Below the pieces are notes generated by a model. It saw only the letters and a program-made list of their open reading frames with translations. It was not told the DNA's origin and made no database searches. Positions 54,157 through 62,758 of a stretch of DNA of 64,000 bases are shown here, one piece after another. Where the stretch lies: contig CP170502.1 in the NCBI GenBank assembly GCA_047947185.1, forward strand, positions 2,914,001-2,978,000, given 5' to 3'. Position numbers and translations under genes: made by a program. Within the stretch, counting starts at the first letter, position 1. Every line of letters starts with the position of its first letter. Origin of the DNA: JANQJA01 sp047947185. Its GTDB lineage: Bacteria; Pseudomonadota; Gammaproteobacteria; Pseudomonadales; Azotimanducaceae.

Positions 54157-55196
54157 GTAATGTTTATCCCCTAGTGACGCAGGAACTGAGAGAGGAGCAA
54201 GCCTCCCTGTGGCTGGCAAGGCTAGATGCAGGATTAAACCCTCAGCAGGCACAAGAGCTGCGGGAATGGATGTGGGCGGACTCCAGGAACCAGCAAACAC
54301 TGAGTGAAATGGCAGTGGTCTGGGACAAGATGGATGTGCTGGCAAATCTTTCGGATGTGTTCCCTCATTCGCCGGAGACTGTGAGCAAGCGCCAGACTCG
54401 CTGGCTGGCCGTTGCTGCGGTAGTTATGGTGGCCGTGGTCGGTGGCCTGATTGCACAATGGCAGGCAGCTTCCCAATTGGCCGCGAGTCGTGAAGTAGCC
54501 AGCTATGAAACGCCGGTAGGCGACCAGGCAAACGTAGTGTTGACCGACGGCTCGACTATAAAAATCAACACCAACACTCGGGTCGACATCGATTTTGATC
54601 AGCACAACCGTCTGCTCTATCTCGAGCGCGGAGAGTTTCATATTGATGTGGCTCATGACCCAGAGCGACCCTTAAGTGTTTATGTCGGTGATCGGATTCT
54701 TCAGGCGGTAGGTACTGCATTCAATGTACGTATTGATGATACTGGCCAGCTCGAGTTGGTGGTCACTGACGGTAAGGTGCTGGTTGGAGTGAGGCAGAAA
54801 GATACATCGGGACCGCCCGTTAGTTTGGGTGGTTCTGCTCTGGCTGTCGAGAAAGGAAAGCGGGCAGTGTTCGATGACCGGGTTGGATCTGTTGAAACAC
54901 TGGCTCCGGATCAGATCGAAATTGAGTTGGCCTGGCGCGAAGGAATTCTGATATTCCAAGGTGAAACTTTACAGGAAGCTACTCGAGAGATCGGTCGATA
55001 TACCCATGTGAACTTTGTTTTCCTGGATAAACAACTAGAGAAGTTGAAAGTTGCCGGATTATTTAAAGCCGGGGACGTAAATGGTTTTCTGGATTCGTTG
55101 CAAGCGAACTTTGATATTGAGTATGAACGCAAAGACGCATCCACAGTTCTGCTTGATTCATTGTCTTCAGATGGCGAGCAGAAAAGTCAGGAATAG
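54153..55196 (+). CDS. FecR-family anti-sigma factor
   Basis: 347 residues from GTG 54153. The N-terminal sigma-binding domain is ASLWLARLDAGLNPQQAQELREWM ... SRNQQTLSEMAVVWDKM. The single membrane helix is WLAVAAVVMVAVVGGLIAQW (about 86-105). The FecR domain follows (ANVVLTDGSTIKINTNTRVDI, GEFHIDVAHDPERPLSV, AVGTAFNVRI) and then an STN-like C-terminus (LQEATREIGRYTHVNFVF, VAGLFKAGDVNGFLDSLQANFDIEYE). It would hold the sigma factor until the receptor is loaded. Confidence 0.92.
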   Translation: MSNVYPLVTQELREEQASLWLARLDAGLNPQQAQELREWMWADSRNQQTLSEMAVVWDKMDVLANLSDVFPHSPETVSKRQTRWLAVAAVVMVAVVGGLIAQWQAASQLAASREVASYETPVGDQANVVLTDGSTIKINTNTRVDIDFDQHNRLLYLERGEFHIDVAHDPERPLSVYVGDRILQAVGTAFNVRIDDTGQLELVVTDGKVLVGVRQKDTSGPPVSLGGSALAVEKGKRAVFDDRVGSVETLAPDQIEIELAWREGILIFQGETLQEATREIGRYTHVNFVFLDKQLEKLKVAGLFKAGDVNGFLDSLQANFDIEYERKDASTVLLDSLSSDGEQKSQE

Positions 55197-55235
55197 CGCC
55201 AGATCAGCTCTGAACTCAGCTCAAGGATATAAAGT

Positions 55236-57926
55236 GTGAGTTGCTCTTTGTCGTTCAGCTGGGTTTTGCCGCAATTTACAAAGCTGCTTTTGACGGTTGT
55301 TTTTCTAATTTCGTCATATGACGGCAATGCAGAAACCCGAAGTGCGGACTCTCAATACAGCTTTCATATTCCTGCTCAGAGAGCAGATCTAGCGTTGATC
55401 GCTTTTGCCAAGCAGTCGGATCGAACACTGGTATTCTCATTTGAAGGGGCAAAGAAAGTTACGGCGAACCAATTGATTGGAGATTATTCGGTCAGTGATG
55501 GGCTTGAACGATTGCTTCGGAACACCGAACTGGGAGTATCGATTGGCTCGGATGGTCATATCAGTATAGTGCTGAATTCTGACCAACTGACAGACAATGC
55601 AGTTAGTGATACCGGAGTCGCACTGGGCAAGTCTGAAATAGACGCCGCCGCCTTTCTGTCAGAGAAGCGTACTGAGTCTAGTCCCGATGCCCTGGAAGAA
55701 ATCATCATTACAGCCAGGAAGCGAACCGAACGGTTACAGGATGTTCCGGCATCTACGGCTGCTCTGACTCGTGGATTTTTAGCTGACCTAACCAGGGTTC
55801 AGGACCTCCGCGGTCTCACGGATCTGGTGCCTGGAATCACGATAAACGATGTCAATCTGCACTTCATCAGCGAGCCGAGTATCCGAGGTGGAGGTGCCGG
55901 TCGTAATCGTATGTCTGCGTCAGCAACCGGCCTCTATAGAAATGGCGCCTACATGGCGAGTGCGGGACCTGGTGGAAAGAATTTCGCCCGAATGGACTAC
56001 TTTGATCTGGAGAGAGCGGAGATATTGCGTGGTCCGCAAGGCGCGTTGTATGGCCGCAATGCTCTGGGAGGTGCAATCAACCTGATATCACAAAAGCCTC
56101 AGGATCATGTTGATGTTGATCTCGCATTGCGTCTGGGCGAGCTTGATCTCAGAGGTGCAGACTTGTTGGTGAACCTACCTGCCTCAGAACGGGTCTTCTT
56201 TCGCATAAGTCATGTTTTTGAAGAGCGGGATGACGGTCACTATACGGATGTCTTTGGGAATACCGTAGATACTATGGAGTACAGTCACTCCAGATTTTCT
56301 ATCCGGGTGAAGCCAACCGAAAGGATCGATACGACTTACAGTTTTGATACACAGGATCACGACTTCGCTCCGACTTTCAGAATTACCTCGGACGCTGTAG
56401 CTAGCACCGGTGATGAATTCCATACGCTGATCAACACTGAACACCATGATGTCTGGCAGGTGAATAACCATAACCTCAGTGTTGAGTGGTTGATGCAGAC
56501 CGGAACTGCCACTTTCACCTTTAATCGCCGCGATAGAGAAGTTGTTGCTAATCAGGATGCAGATTATTACATTCCGGTCCGGCAGGAACAGCAGCGGAGG
56601 TTTCGCCAGTCTTCCAAGTCGGATCTGGATTTCTTTGAAGCCAGGTACCTTGCGGAAAGCAATGATCAGTGGTCCTGGCTCGTCGGTTTTGATTACTATG
56701 AGTTTGAGAATCACGACGTGATTGATCAGACGGTAAATTATCCGATAGACACACCAACCGAGCTCTGGGTTCGAACCATCGACTTTGGGATGAGAAACTG
56801 GGCGGTCTTCGCCAGCGCTGAATATTCCTTTGAGTCAATCCCTGTCAAAGTCAGTGCTGAAGTCCGATTTGCAACCGATAAGTTGAAGGGGCATCTAACT
56901 CAGGTGAGGCCTAATAGAGTACCCCCTGAAGTCATGAGGGCGTTTGAAGTCGAAGATGAGTGGCACAACAATCCCTGGGGAATAACCGTGTCTTACAACT
57001 TCTCAGGTCTGGATGCGATGGCTTACTTCAAAATAGCCTCTTCCTATCGCCACGGTGGAATGAACGATGGGCCAGGTAGCCCTTACGCCCGTTACCCAGC
57101 GCAGTTAACTTACGATGAAGAAGATAACCTCACGTATGAGTTCGGCTGGAAATCTACCTTTCTGGACAATCAACTGACCTTTAATCTGGCGGGATTTGTC
57201 GGCTACTACGAAGAGTTCATTGCAGGAACAAATGACGGTTGCCCGGATGAGTGTCAGTTATTGGATGAGTCAGGTAGTCCTCTTGGATTTAATCCCGATG
57301 GCAGCCGTAAAGGAGCTGACAAGAACGATGATCCCATTCCTCCCAATGACGAAATCCCGCGAACGTCGTTCATGGACAACGTTGGCGAAGCCGAAATGTG
57401 GGGTATTGAAGCTGAGTTGTCTTATCACCGAAGTCTGAAGTCGGGTGGCTCTGCTTTACTCAATTTGGCCTATTCAAGACAGCTGGGTGATGTGGATAAG
57501 CTCAGTGACAATGTGGCCGAGGCATTGAGGCGTAGGGCTCTTGGCGCAGACCTGATCTATATGAGACCACACCAGGTGAAATCGCAGATTGTCTACAAAC
57601 AACCCGTGTTGCGGTTGGCTTCTTTACCTGGATTTTCAGGCGCCACAATAGTGGCGTCGGCCAGTTATGTCTATGAGAAAGGTGGCTATTGGGGGTTGGG
57701 GGATGTTGTAGAGACACCGGTGGATGAAACCAATCCGGCAGAAAGAGTGAAGCGGCTCAACGCCAGACTGGCGTTAAAAACCGATCATTGGTCAGTGTCC
57801 CTGAATGGAACAAACATCACAGATGAGGCATACCATATCTGGAACGACGATCCTGAACCAGCGACCGAGTGGCGCAGCGTAACCCCGGAGTATTGGTTTT
57901 TTGAGTTCAACTACCGTCTTCGCTAA
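55236..57926 (+). CDS. TonB-dependent receptor with STN signalling domain
   Basis: 896 residues from GTG 55236 behind AAGGATA. Signal peptide, then STN domain (YSFHIPAQRADLALIAFAKQSDRTLVFS ... GLERLLRNTELGVSIGSDGHISIVL), TonB-box region (LEEIIITARKRTERLQDVPAS), plug (FDLERAEILRGPQGALYGRNALGGAINLIS) and a barrel ending in YWFFEFNYRLR, so it looks complete. It imports a scarce large or chelated ligand across the outer membrane and signals to FecR. The same length as the receptor at 28309 is coincidental; barrel sequences differ. The amidohydrolase gene follows after 33 bases. Confidence 0.93.
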   Translation: MSCSLSFSWVLPQFTKLLLTVVFLISSYDGNAETRSADSQYSFHIPAQRADLALIAFAKQSDRTLVFSFEGAKKVTANQLIGDYSVSDGLERLLRNTELGVSIGSDGHISIVLNSDQLTDNAVSDTGVALGKSEIDAAAFLSEKRTESSPDALEEIIITARKRTERLQDVPASTAALTRGFLADLTRVQDLRGLTDLVPGITINDVNLHFISEPSIRGGGAGRNRMSASATGLYRNGAYMASAGPGGKNFARMDYFDLERAEILRGPQGALYGRNALGGAINLISQKPQDHVDVDLALRLGELDLRGADLLVNLPASERVFFRISHVFEERDDGHYTDVFGNTVDTMEYSHSRFSIRVKPTERIDTTYSFDTQDHDFAPTFRITSDAVASTGDEFHTLINTEHHDVWQVNNHNLSVEWLMQTGTATFTFNRRDREVVANQDADYYIPVRQEQQRRFRQSSKSDLDFFEARYLAESNDQWSWLVGFDYYEFENHDVIDQTVNYPIDTPTELWVRTIDFGMRNWAVFASAEYSFESIPVKVSAEVRFATDKLKGHLTQVRPNRVPPEVMRAFEVEDEWHNNPWGITVSYNFSGLDAMAYFKIASSYRHGGMNDGPGSPYARYPAQLTYDEEDNLTYEFGWKSTFLDNQLTFNLAGFVGYYEEFIAGTNDGCPDECQLLDESGSPLGFNPDGSRKGADKNDDPIPPNDEIPRTSFMDNVGEAEMWGIEAELSYHRSLKSGGSALLNLAYSRQLGDVDKLSDNVAEALRRRALGADLIYMRPHQVKSQIVYKQPVLRLASLPGFSGATIVASASYVYEKGGYWGLGDVVETPVDETNPAERVKRLNARLALKTDHWSVSLNGTNITDEAYHIWNDDPEPATEWRSVTPEYWFFEFNYRLR

Positions 57927-57959
57927 TTGTCAAAAAGTATTACCTGAGGGAGAAGGTCC

Positions 57960-58994
57960 TTGAAACCCGAGCCCAACACGGATGAATGGCGTGCGCAGGT
58001 TATTGAACCAGTGATCGAGCCAAGCCGAAGGATCATAGATCCGCACCATCACCTTTGGAAGCGGGAGAATCGTCAGTATCTTTTGCCTGAGCTTCGGGTG
58101 GATACAGGGTCAGGCCATCGGGTGGAGAAAACTGTGTTTGTCGAATGCGGTGCGCATTATCGAACCACAGGTCCTGAACACCTGCGATGTCTGGGTGAAT
58201 CAGCGTTTGTTGCGGAGCAATCAGAAAAGAGCCAGGACGACTCTGGTCAAGTGGAAATTGCAGGAATCGTACCGTTTGCGGATCTGACGTTGGAACCAGG
58301 ATTGCTGGGAGAGGTATTGATGGGCCATGAGGAAATAGCCGGTGATCGTCTGGTGGGAATTCGGCATGCCGGTGCTTTTGCCAGGTATCCTCAGGAACTC
58401 ATGTTGGCACCTCCTCGCCAGATAAAGGGTCTCTATCAGAATCTTTCTTTTGTCAGGGGCCTGAAACAGCTCGCTCATCGCGGTTTGGTCTATGACACCT
58501 GGCACTACCACTATCAGAACAGAGATTTTGCCGCGCTTGCGAGGCGAGTACCTGAGGCTCGATTAGTCCTGAATCATTTTGGTACCCCAATTGGTGTCGG
58601 CCGATATGCCAGTCAGAAGCGCCAGATATTTGAGATGTGGAAGGAAGATATCCGGGAATTGTCGCAATGTCCGAATGTGATTGTGAAACTGGGTGGCCTG
58701 GCGATGCCAGATAATGGATTTGGTTGGCACCTACGAGAACTACCAGCCACATCCGATGAACTGGTTGCGGCGCATAAAGGTTATTTTCTCCATGCGATTG
58801 ATTGTTTTGGTGTCGATCGCTGCATGTTTGAGAGCAATTTCCCCGTGGACCGGCGTTCCGTTTCCTATCGGGTGCTATTTAACGCATTCAAGAAGATGGT
58901 CTCGGACTTCTCCGCAACTGAAAAACATCGGTTGTTCTTCGAGACAGCTGTGGAGGTCTATGGTCTCAATGACAACGCGACCTTACAGGAGTGA
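57960..58994 (+). CDS. amidohydrolase family 2 (TIM-barrel) protein
   Basis: 344 residues from TTG 57960 with GGGAGAAGG before it. RRIIDPHHHLWKRENRQYL carries the HxH metal pair, VEKTVFVECGAHYR and AGIVPFADLTL the next strands, LVLNHFGTPIGVGRY (His of strand 6) and CFGVDRCMFESNFPVD the late strand with an acidic residue where Asp is common (FESNFPVD). Relatives are lactonases and decarboxylases of the 2-pyrone-4,6-dicarbonate-lactonase or ACMSD type. It is probably cotranscribed with the receptor. Substrate unknown. Confidence 0.9.
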   Translation: MKPEPNTDEWRAQVIEPVIEPSRRIIDPHHHLWKRENRQYLLPELRVDTGSGHRVEKTVFVECGAHYRTTGPEHLRCLGESAFVAEQSEKSQDDSGQVEIAGIVPFADLTLEPGLLGEVLMGHEEIAGDRLVGIRHAGAFARYPQELMLAPPRQIKGLYQNLSFVRGLKQLAHRGLVYDTWHYHYQNRDFAALARRVPEARLVLNHFGTPIGVGRYASQKRQIFEMWKEDIRELSQCPNVIVKLGGLAMPDNGFGWHLRELPATSDELVAAHKGYFLHAIDCFGVDRCMFESNFPVDRRSVSYRVLFNAFKKMVSDFSATEKHRLFFETAVEVYGLNDNATLQE

Positions 58995-59159
58995 TGAATG
59001 TTTCGTGATCCGCTGACTGGTTCTTTGTATCGATCACCGCCGGGGTTCTGACCTGAACTTTGTGCTCAGTGAGGTCAAGACCGTCTAAAGATCTTACAGG
59101 CAAGGGACACTGAATCCCTGTGGGATATCCAGCGCCGAACCGTTCGCTGGTGTCTGCTC

Positions 59160-60043
59160 TATTGCTTCCGTTTCTGACTGCACCTTTGAGAAAATCACTC
59201 AATCATTCTTGATGGGGTTTCCGAGGTATGTTACGACATATCTGGTCGATCTGCTGCGGTCTCGTTATCCCATCGAAACACCTACCAGGCTGTCACACTT
59301 GGGAAAGGAAACCTTTCACTATCGTCGAGATCAGCAGCTGCACAGCAACATGTCGCTTCAGGGGTACTATCCTATGTTCTCTGACAAGTCACATGTAATC
59401 GACGCCAGCATCAGCTATTCCCTGCCCCTGGGGCTATACGTCTGATTGCTGCAGAATCACCCTAACACCAACGTGATCTTCATTGTGCGAGACCAGATCG
59501 GTGCGTTTGAATCGGGCGTCAACTACTACAGTGTGGGTTTATGGCAACCGGACTCATCAGAACTCAGAGTGTTTGAGGATCCTCAGAGTATTCACCTGTT
59601 TCCAATGAAAAAAAGCTCATGAAGTCGTCAGGTATTGTGAACAGAACCTTTGCGATGTGGTGGTGGCCAACCAGCATAACACCATTCGGAGAATGTTCGG
59701 CGAGCACAATATGTTGGCACAGAGATTCACTCCGCTGCTTCATGACTTGTGGTTAAAGAAAGCCAATGAGGTCTTTCCTACTGAGAACATTCTGGCCCTG
59801 GATTTCGCAGATGTGACTGTTGCACTAGAGAAGGTATTAGATCGCGCTGGGTCCCTCATGGCATTTCAATCAGAAATGCGGAGTTACCCTATTGAGCTTT
59901 CCGGATTGAATCAGCATGCCAGCAAAAAGGTGTTTCGTCTGAAAGATGATAGTCGTGAAGCAATCGCTGATCGATTGGGGGAGGACAACAACAATCTTCT
60001 GAAGTTAACCGGTGCCGATCTGAATCAACATATGTCGGCTTAG
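59160..60043 (+). pseudogene. sulfotransferase-like protein, broken by stops and a frameshift
   Basis: Three pieces align as one protein. KITQSFLMGFPRYVTTYLVD (PAPS-binding loop like GxxRxGTT; here PRYVTT), KETFHYRRDQQ, VIDASISYSLPL, up to TGA 59443. In the same frame HPNTNVIFIVRDQIGAFESGVNYYSVG (3'-phosphate-binding RDQ..R/F..S) runs on to another stop after PMKKSS. In a third frame KKAHEVVRYCEQNLCDVVVA continues to TAG 60041. The last shift falls in a run of seven A at 59607-59613; six A would join the frames. The loop Arg-Ser/Thr positions are also altered. The start is not identifiable. Confidence 0.65.
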
Positions 60044-60144
60044 AGCTAATATCTTTGTAACGACCAGTCATTTTAGGTAGCAGATAGCGGAAACCGACAG
60101 CCCCTTCGTCTCTCCCCTATCAGAGAAAACAGATAGGAGCAGGC

Positions 60145-61863
60145 ATGTCAGACAAAGACGCCATCGATCAGAATTTGCCGACCGGTGCGCAACGTATTGC
60201 ACAAGCGCTTCAGAGGCACGGCGTTCAGTATCTCTTTGGCCAGAGTAATCCGCCTTCCGTAACCCTTGCTGCCCATTCCCTTGGCGTTAAACAGATTGGC
60301 TATCGAACAGAGAATGCGGGTAGCTATATGGCGGATGGGTTCGCGAGGGTATCAGGAAAGATCCCTGTGGTCACCGCCCAGAACGGTCCTGCTGCTACTT
60401 TGCTGGTCCCAGGGTTAGCTGAGTGTTTGAACGCCTCCACCCCAATAGTTGCACTAGTTCAGGATGTGGCGAATGGAAACCGTGACCGTAATGCGTTTCA
60501 GGAGTTAGATCATCTGGCGTTGTTTCAGGGCGTCGCTAAATGGGTTCGAAGAATCTCAGCGCCTGAACGCATTGAGGACTATGTCGATATGGCGTTTACA
60601 GCAGCTGCCAGCGGCCGGCCTGGACCTGCTGTGTTGTTGTGTCCAGCAGATATCTTCCCCAAGAGACAGGAGCCTTCAGTGGGTCGATCCAGTTCCATCG
60701 ATTCCTGGCCACTTGATCGTTTTGTCGCAGACCCAAGCCAAGTGGAACTTGCAGCGCAAATTCTGGTGAATGCAGAGCGCCCATTGGTCTATGCAGGTGG
60801 AGGTGTTATCGGTTCCAGGGCTCAGCAGGAACTTCGAGCCTTACAGGAGCAAACAGGCCTTCCGGTCGCTACCACTACTATGGGAAAGGGCAGCGTTGAT
60901 GAAACTCACCCGCTCAGTATCGGGGTTATCGGGTTCTACATGGGTAAACGCGGTATGTCTCGCTATGCGAGACACATGGTGGATACGGCGGATGTGATTT
61001 TGTTGGTAGGAAATAGAACCAATCAGAACGGTACGGATTCCTGGAATTTGTTGCCGCGAAACGCCCATTACATTCATCTCGATATTGATCCGAATGAAAT
61101 TGGACGAAACTATGAATCGGTACGATTGTTAGGTGACATCAAAGCGACATTGCCACGTCTGCTTGAAGCAATGAAATTGAAGGGGCTTGAGCAGCGATCC
61201 GCTGCAAGGGCGGGCTTCGAATCAGAGATCCGAGAAGCCCGAGCTTTACATGCTGAAGAAGTTGCGACGGTTACGACGTCCAGTGAGATACCGCTTCGTC
61301 CCGAGAGGTTGATGGCGGAAGTTGAACAACTCTTGGACGACAATGCCATTGTCGTGGCGGACGCCAGTTTCTCATCCATATGGATTGCAAACTTCCTCAA
61401 GGCTAAACAGCGGCGACAGTTTATAACCCCTCGGGGACTGGCCGGTCTCGGCTGGGGGTTTCCTATGGCAATGGGAGCAAAACTGGCGAATCCAGAGCGA
61501 ACTGTTTTCTGTTTGGTCGGTGATGGTGGTTTTGGTCATGTCTGGAGTGAGCTTGAGACAGCGAGACGACATGGAATCAATGTGATACTGATGGTATTGA
61601 ATAACCAGGTCCTAGGATACCAGTTACATGCCGAGGAAGTGGGTATGGGTGCGCATACCGATGCCTGCGATTTGACTGGCGTGGATCATGCTGCTGTCGC
61701 TGAAGCCTGCGGTTTACGGGGGATCAGAGTGGAGCATCCGGACGCTCTTAAAGGTGCACTGGAGCAAGCCGTGGCCAGCGATCAGACGGTGCTGTTGGAT
61801 TGTATCGTTGACCCGGATGCCATGCCGCCGGTGGGTATGTTTTCCCAGCTGACCAACTACTAG
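60145..61863 (+). CDS. thiamine pyrophosphate-dependent enzyme (acetolactate synthase-like)
   Basis: 572 residues, behind GATAGGAG. It has the three domains of the decarboxylase/ligase family: the N-terminal PYR domain with the activating Glu56 (YRTENAGSYMADGFARV), the central domain (RPLVYAGGGVIGSRAQQEL) and the C-terminal PP domain with GDGGFGHVWSELETARRHGINVILMVLNN binding the Mg-diphosphate. It acts on a 2-oxoacid or acyloin; true acetolactate synthase is unlikely since no regulatory subunit is near and the island is catabolic. It is 16 bases upstream of an SDR, probable partners. Confidence 0.92.
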   Translation: MSDKDAIDQNLPTGAQRIAQALQRHGVQYLFGQSNPPSVTLAAHSLGVKQIGYRTENAGSYMADGFARVSGKIPVVTAQNGPAATLLVPGLAECLNASTPIVALVQDVANGNRDRNAFQELDHLALFQGVAKWVRRISAPERIEDYVDMAFTAAASGRPGPAVLLCPADIFPKRQEPSVGRSSSIDSWPLDRFVADPSQVELAAQILVNAERPLVYAGGGVIGSRAQQELRALQEQTGLPVATTTMGKGSVDETHPLSIGVIGFYMGKRGMSRYARHMVDTADVILLVGNRTNQNGTDSWNLLPRNAHYIHLDIDPNEIGRNYESVRLLGDIKATLPRLLEAMKLKGLEQRSAARAGFESEIREARALHAEEVATVTTSSEIPLRPERLMAEVEQLLDDNAIVVADASFSSIWIANFLKAKQRRQFITPRGLAGLGWGFPMAMGAKLANPERTVFCLVGDGGFGHVWSELETARRHGINVILMVLNNQVLGYQLHAEEVGMGAHTDACDLTGVDHAAVAEACGLRGIRVEHPDALKGALEQAVASDQTVLLDCIVDPDAMPPVGMFSQLTNY

Positions 61864-61879
61864 GGGCAGTGGTTCTGAC

Positions 61880-62683
61880 ATGCAGATCAGTGATTTGTTT
61901 TCAGTCACGGGAAAAGTCGTGTTGATCACCGGCGGGACCAGAGGAATTGGCGCGATGATTGCGGAAGGGTTCATCGCCAACGGTGCCAGGGTGTATCTGT
62001 GTTCCCGCGACGCCGAGACGGGTCGTGCGACGGCAATGTCTTTGGCTCAGAAGTATCACGGTACTTGTCAGTATCTTCAGGGTTCTGTTTCCGATTTGGC
62101 TGGTATAAGAAATCTGGCCGAGCAATTTCGCTCCTTGGAATCCCGGTTGGATGTGTTGATCAACAATGCCGGTGTATCAGTGAGTTCTGAGATTGACGAC
62201 TTTTCCGAGTCTGACTGGGACAAGGTAATAGATACCAATCTGAAGGGGTGTTTTTTCCTGACTCAAAACCTGTTGCCTGAGCTGCGAATCGCCGCAGACG
62301 CCGAAGATCCAGCCAGAGTCATCAATATTGGCTCGGTTGATGGGTTGAAGAACCCGCGATGGGAAAACTATTCCTATGGCGCATCCAAAGCAGCCCTTCA
62401 TCACATGACCCGACAGCTCTCCGTCCGTCTGGTAAAGGAGCACATTATTGTGAATGCAATAGCTCCGGGACCCTTTCCAACCACAATGCTCGCTAAAGGT
62501 GCTGGGTTGGGTACAGGTGTGGAAGAAGTCGATTGGTCCAGACCTAACAACAATAATCCCAGGGGTAGGATCGGCACCGCTGAAGATATTGCTGGCTTGT
62601 CGATTTATCTGGCATCCAGAGCTGGCGCATTCACGGTGGGTGCAACCATCACCTGTGACGGGGGTGCAGTTGCGAGGTCCTAG
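61880..62683 (+). CDS. SDR family oxidoreductase
   Basis: 267 residues. TGGTRGIG (residues 17-24) binds the cofactor, Arg in LCSRDAE after strand 2 favours NADPH, NNAG (95-98), Ser152 (NIGSVDG), Tyr166 and Lys170 (YGASK), and NAIAPGPFPT. It resembles 3-oxoacyl reductase-type or gluconate-type SDRs. It follows the TPP enzyme in the same operon and could reduce or oxidise its product. Confidence 0.92.
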   Translation: MQISDLFSVTGKVVLITGGTRGIGAMIAEGFIANGARVYLCSRDAETGRATAMSLAQKYHGTCQYLQGSVSDLAGIRNLAEQFRSLESRLDVLINNAGVSVSSEIDDFSESDWDKVIDTNLKGCFFLTQNLLPELRIAADAEDPARVINIGSVDGLKNPRWENYSYGASKAALHHMTRQLSVRLVKEHIIVNAIAPGPFPTTMLAKGAGLGTGVEEVDWSRPNNNNPRGRIGTAEDIAGLSIYLASRAGAFTVGATITCDGGAVARS

Positions 62684-62758
62684 CCTCATGCACTGATAGT
62701 GGATTTGATTGATCCAGTCGTCCTTTCTGATGGTTGGTTCAGAATCGACGTGAGGGTA

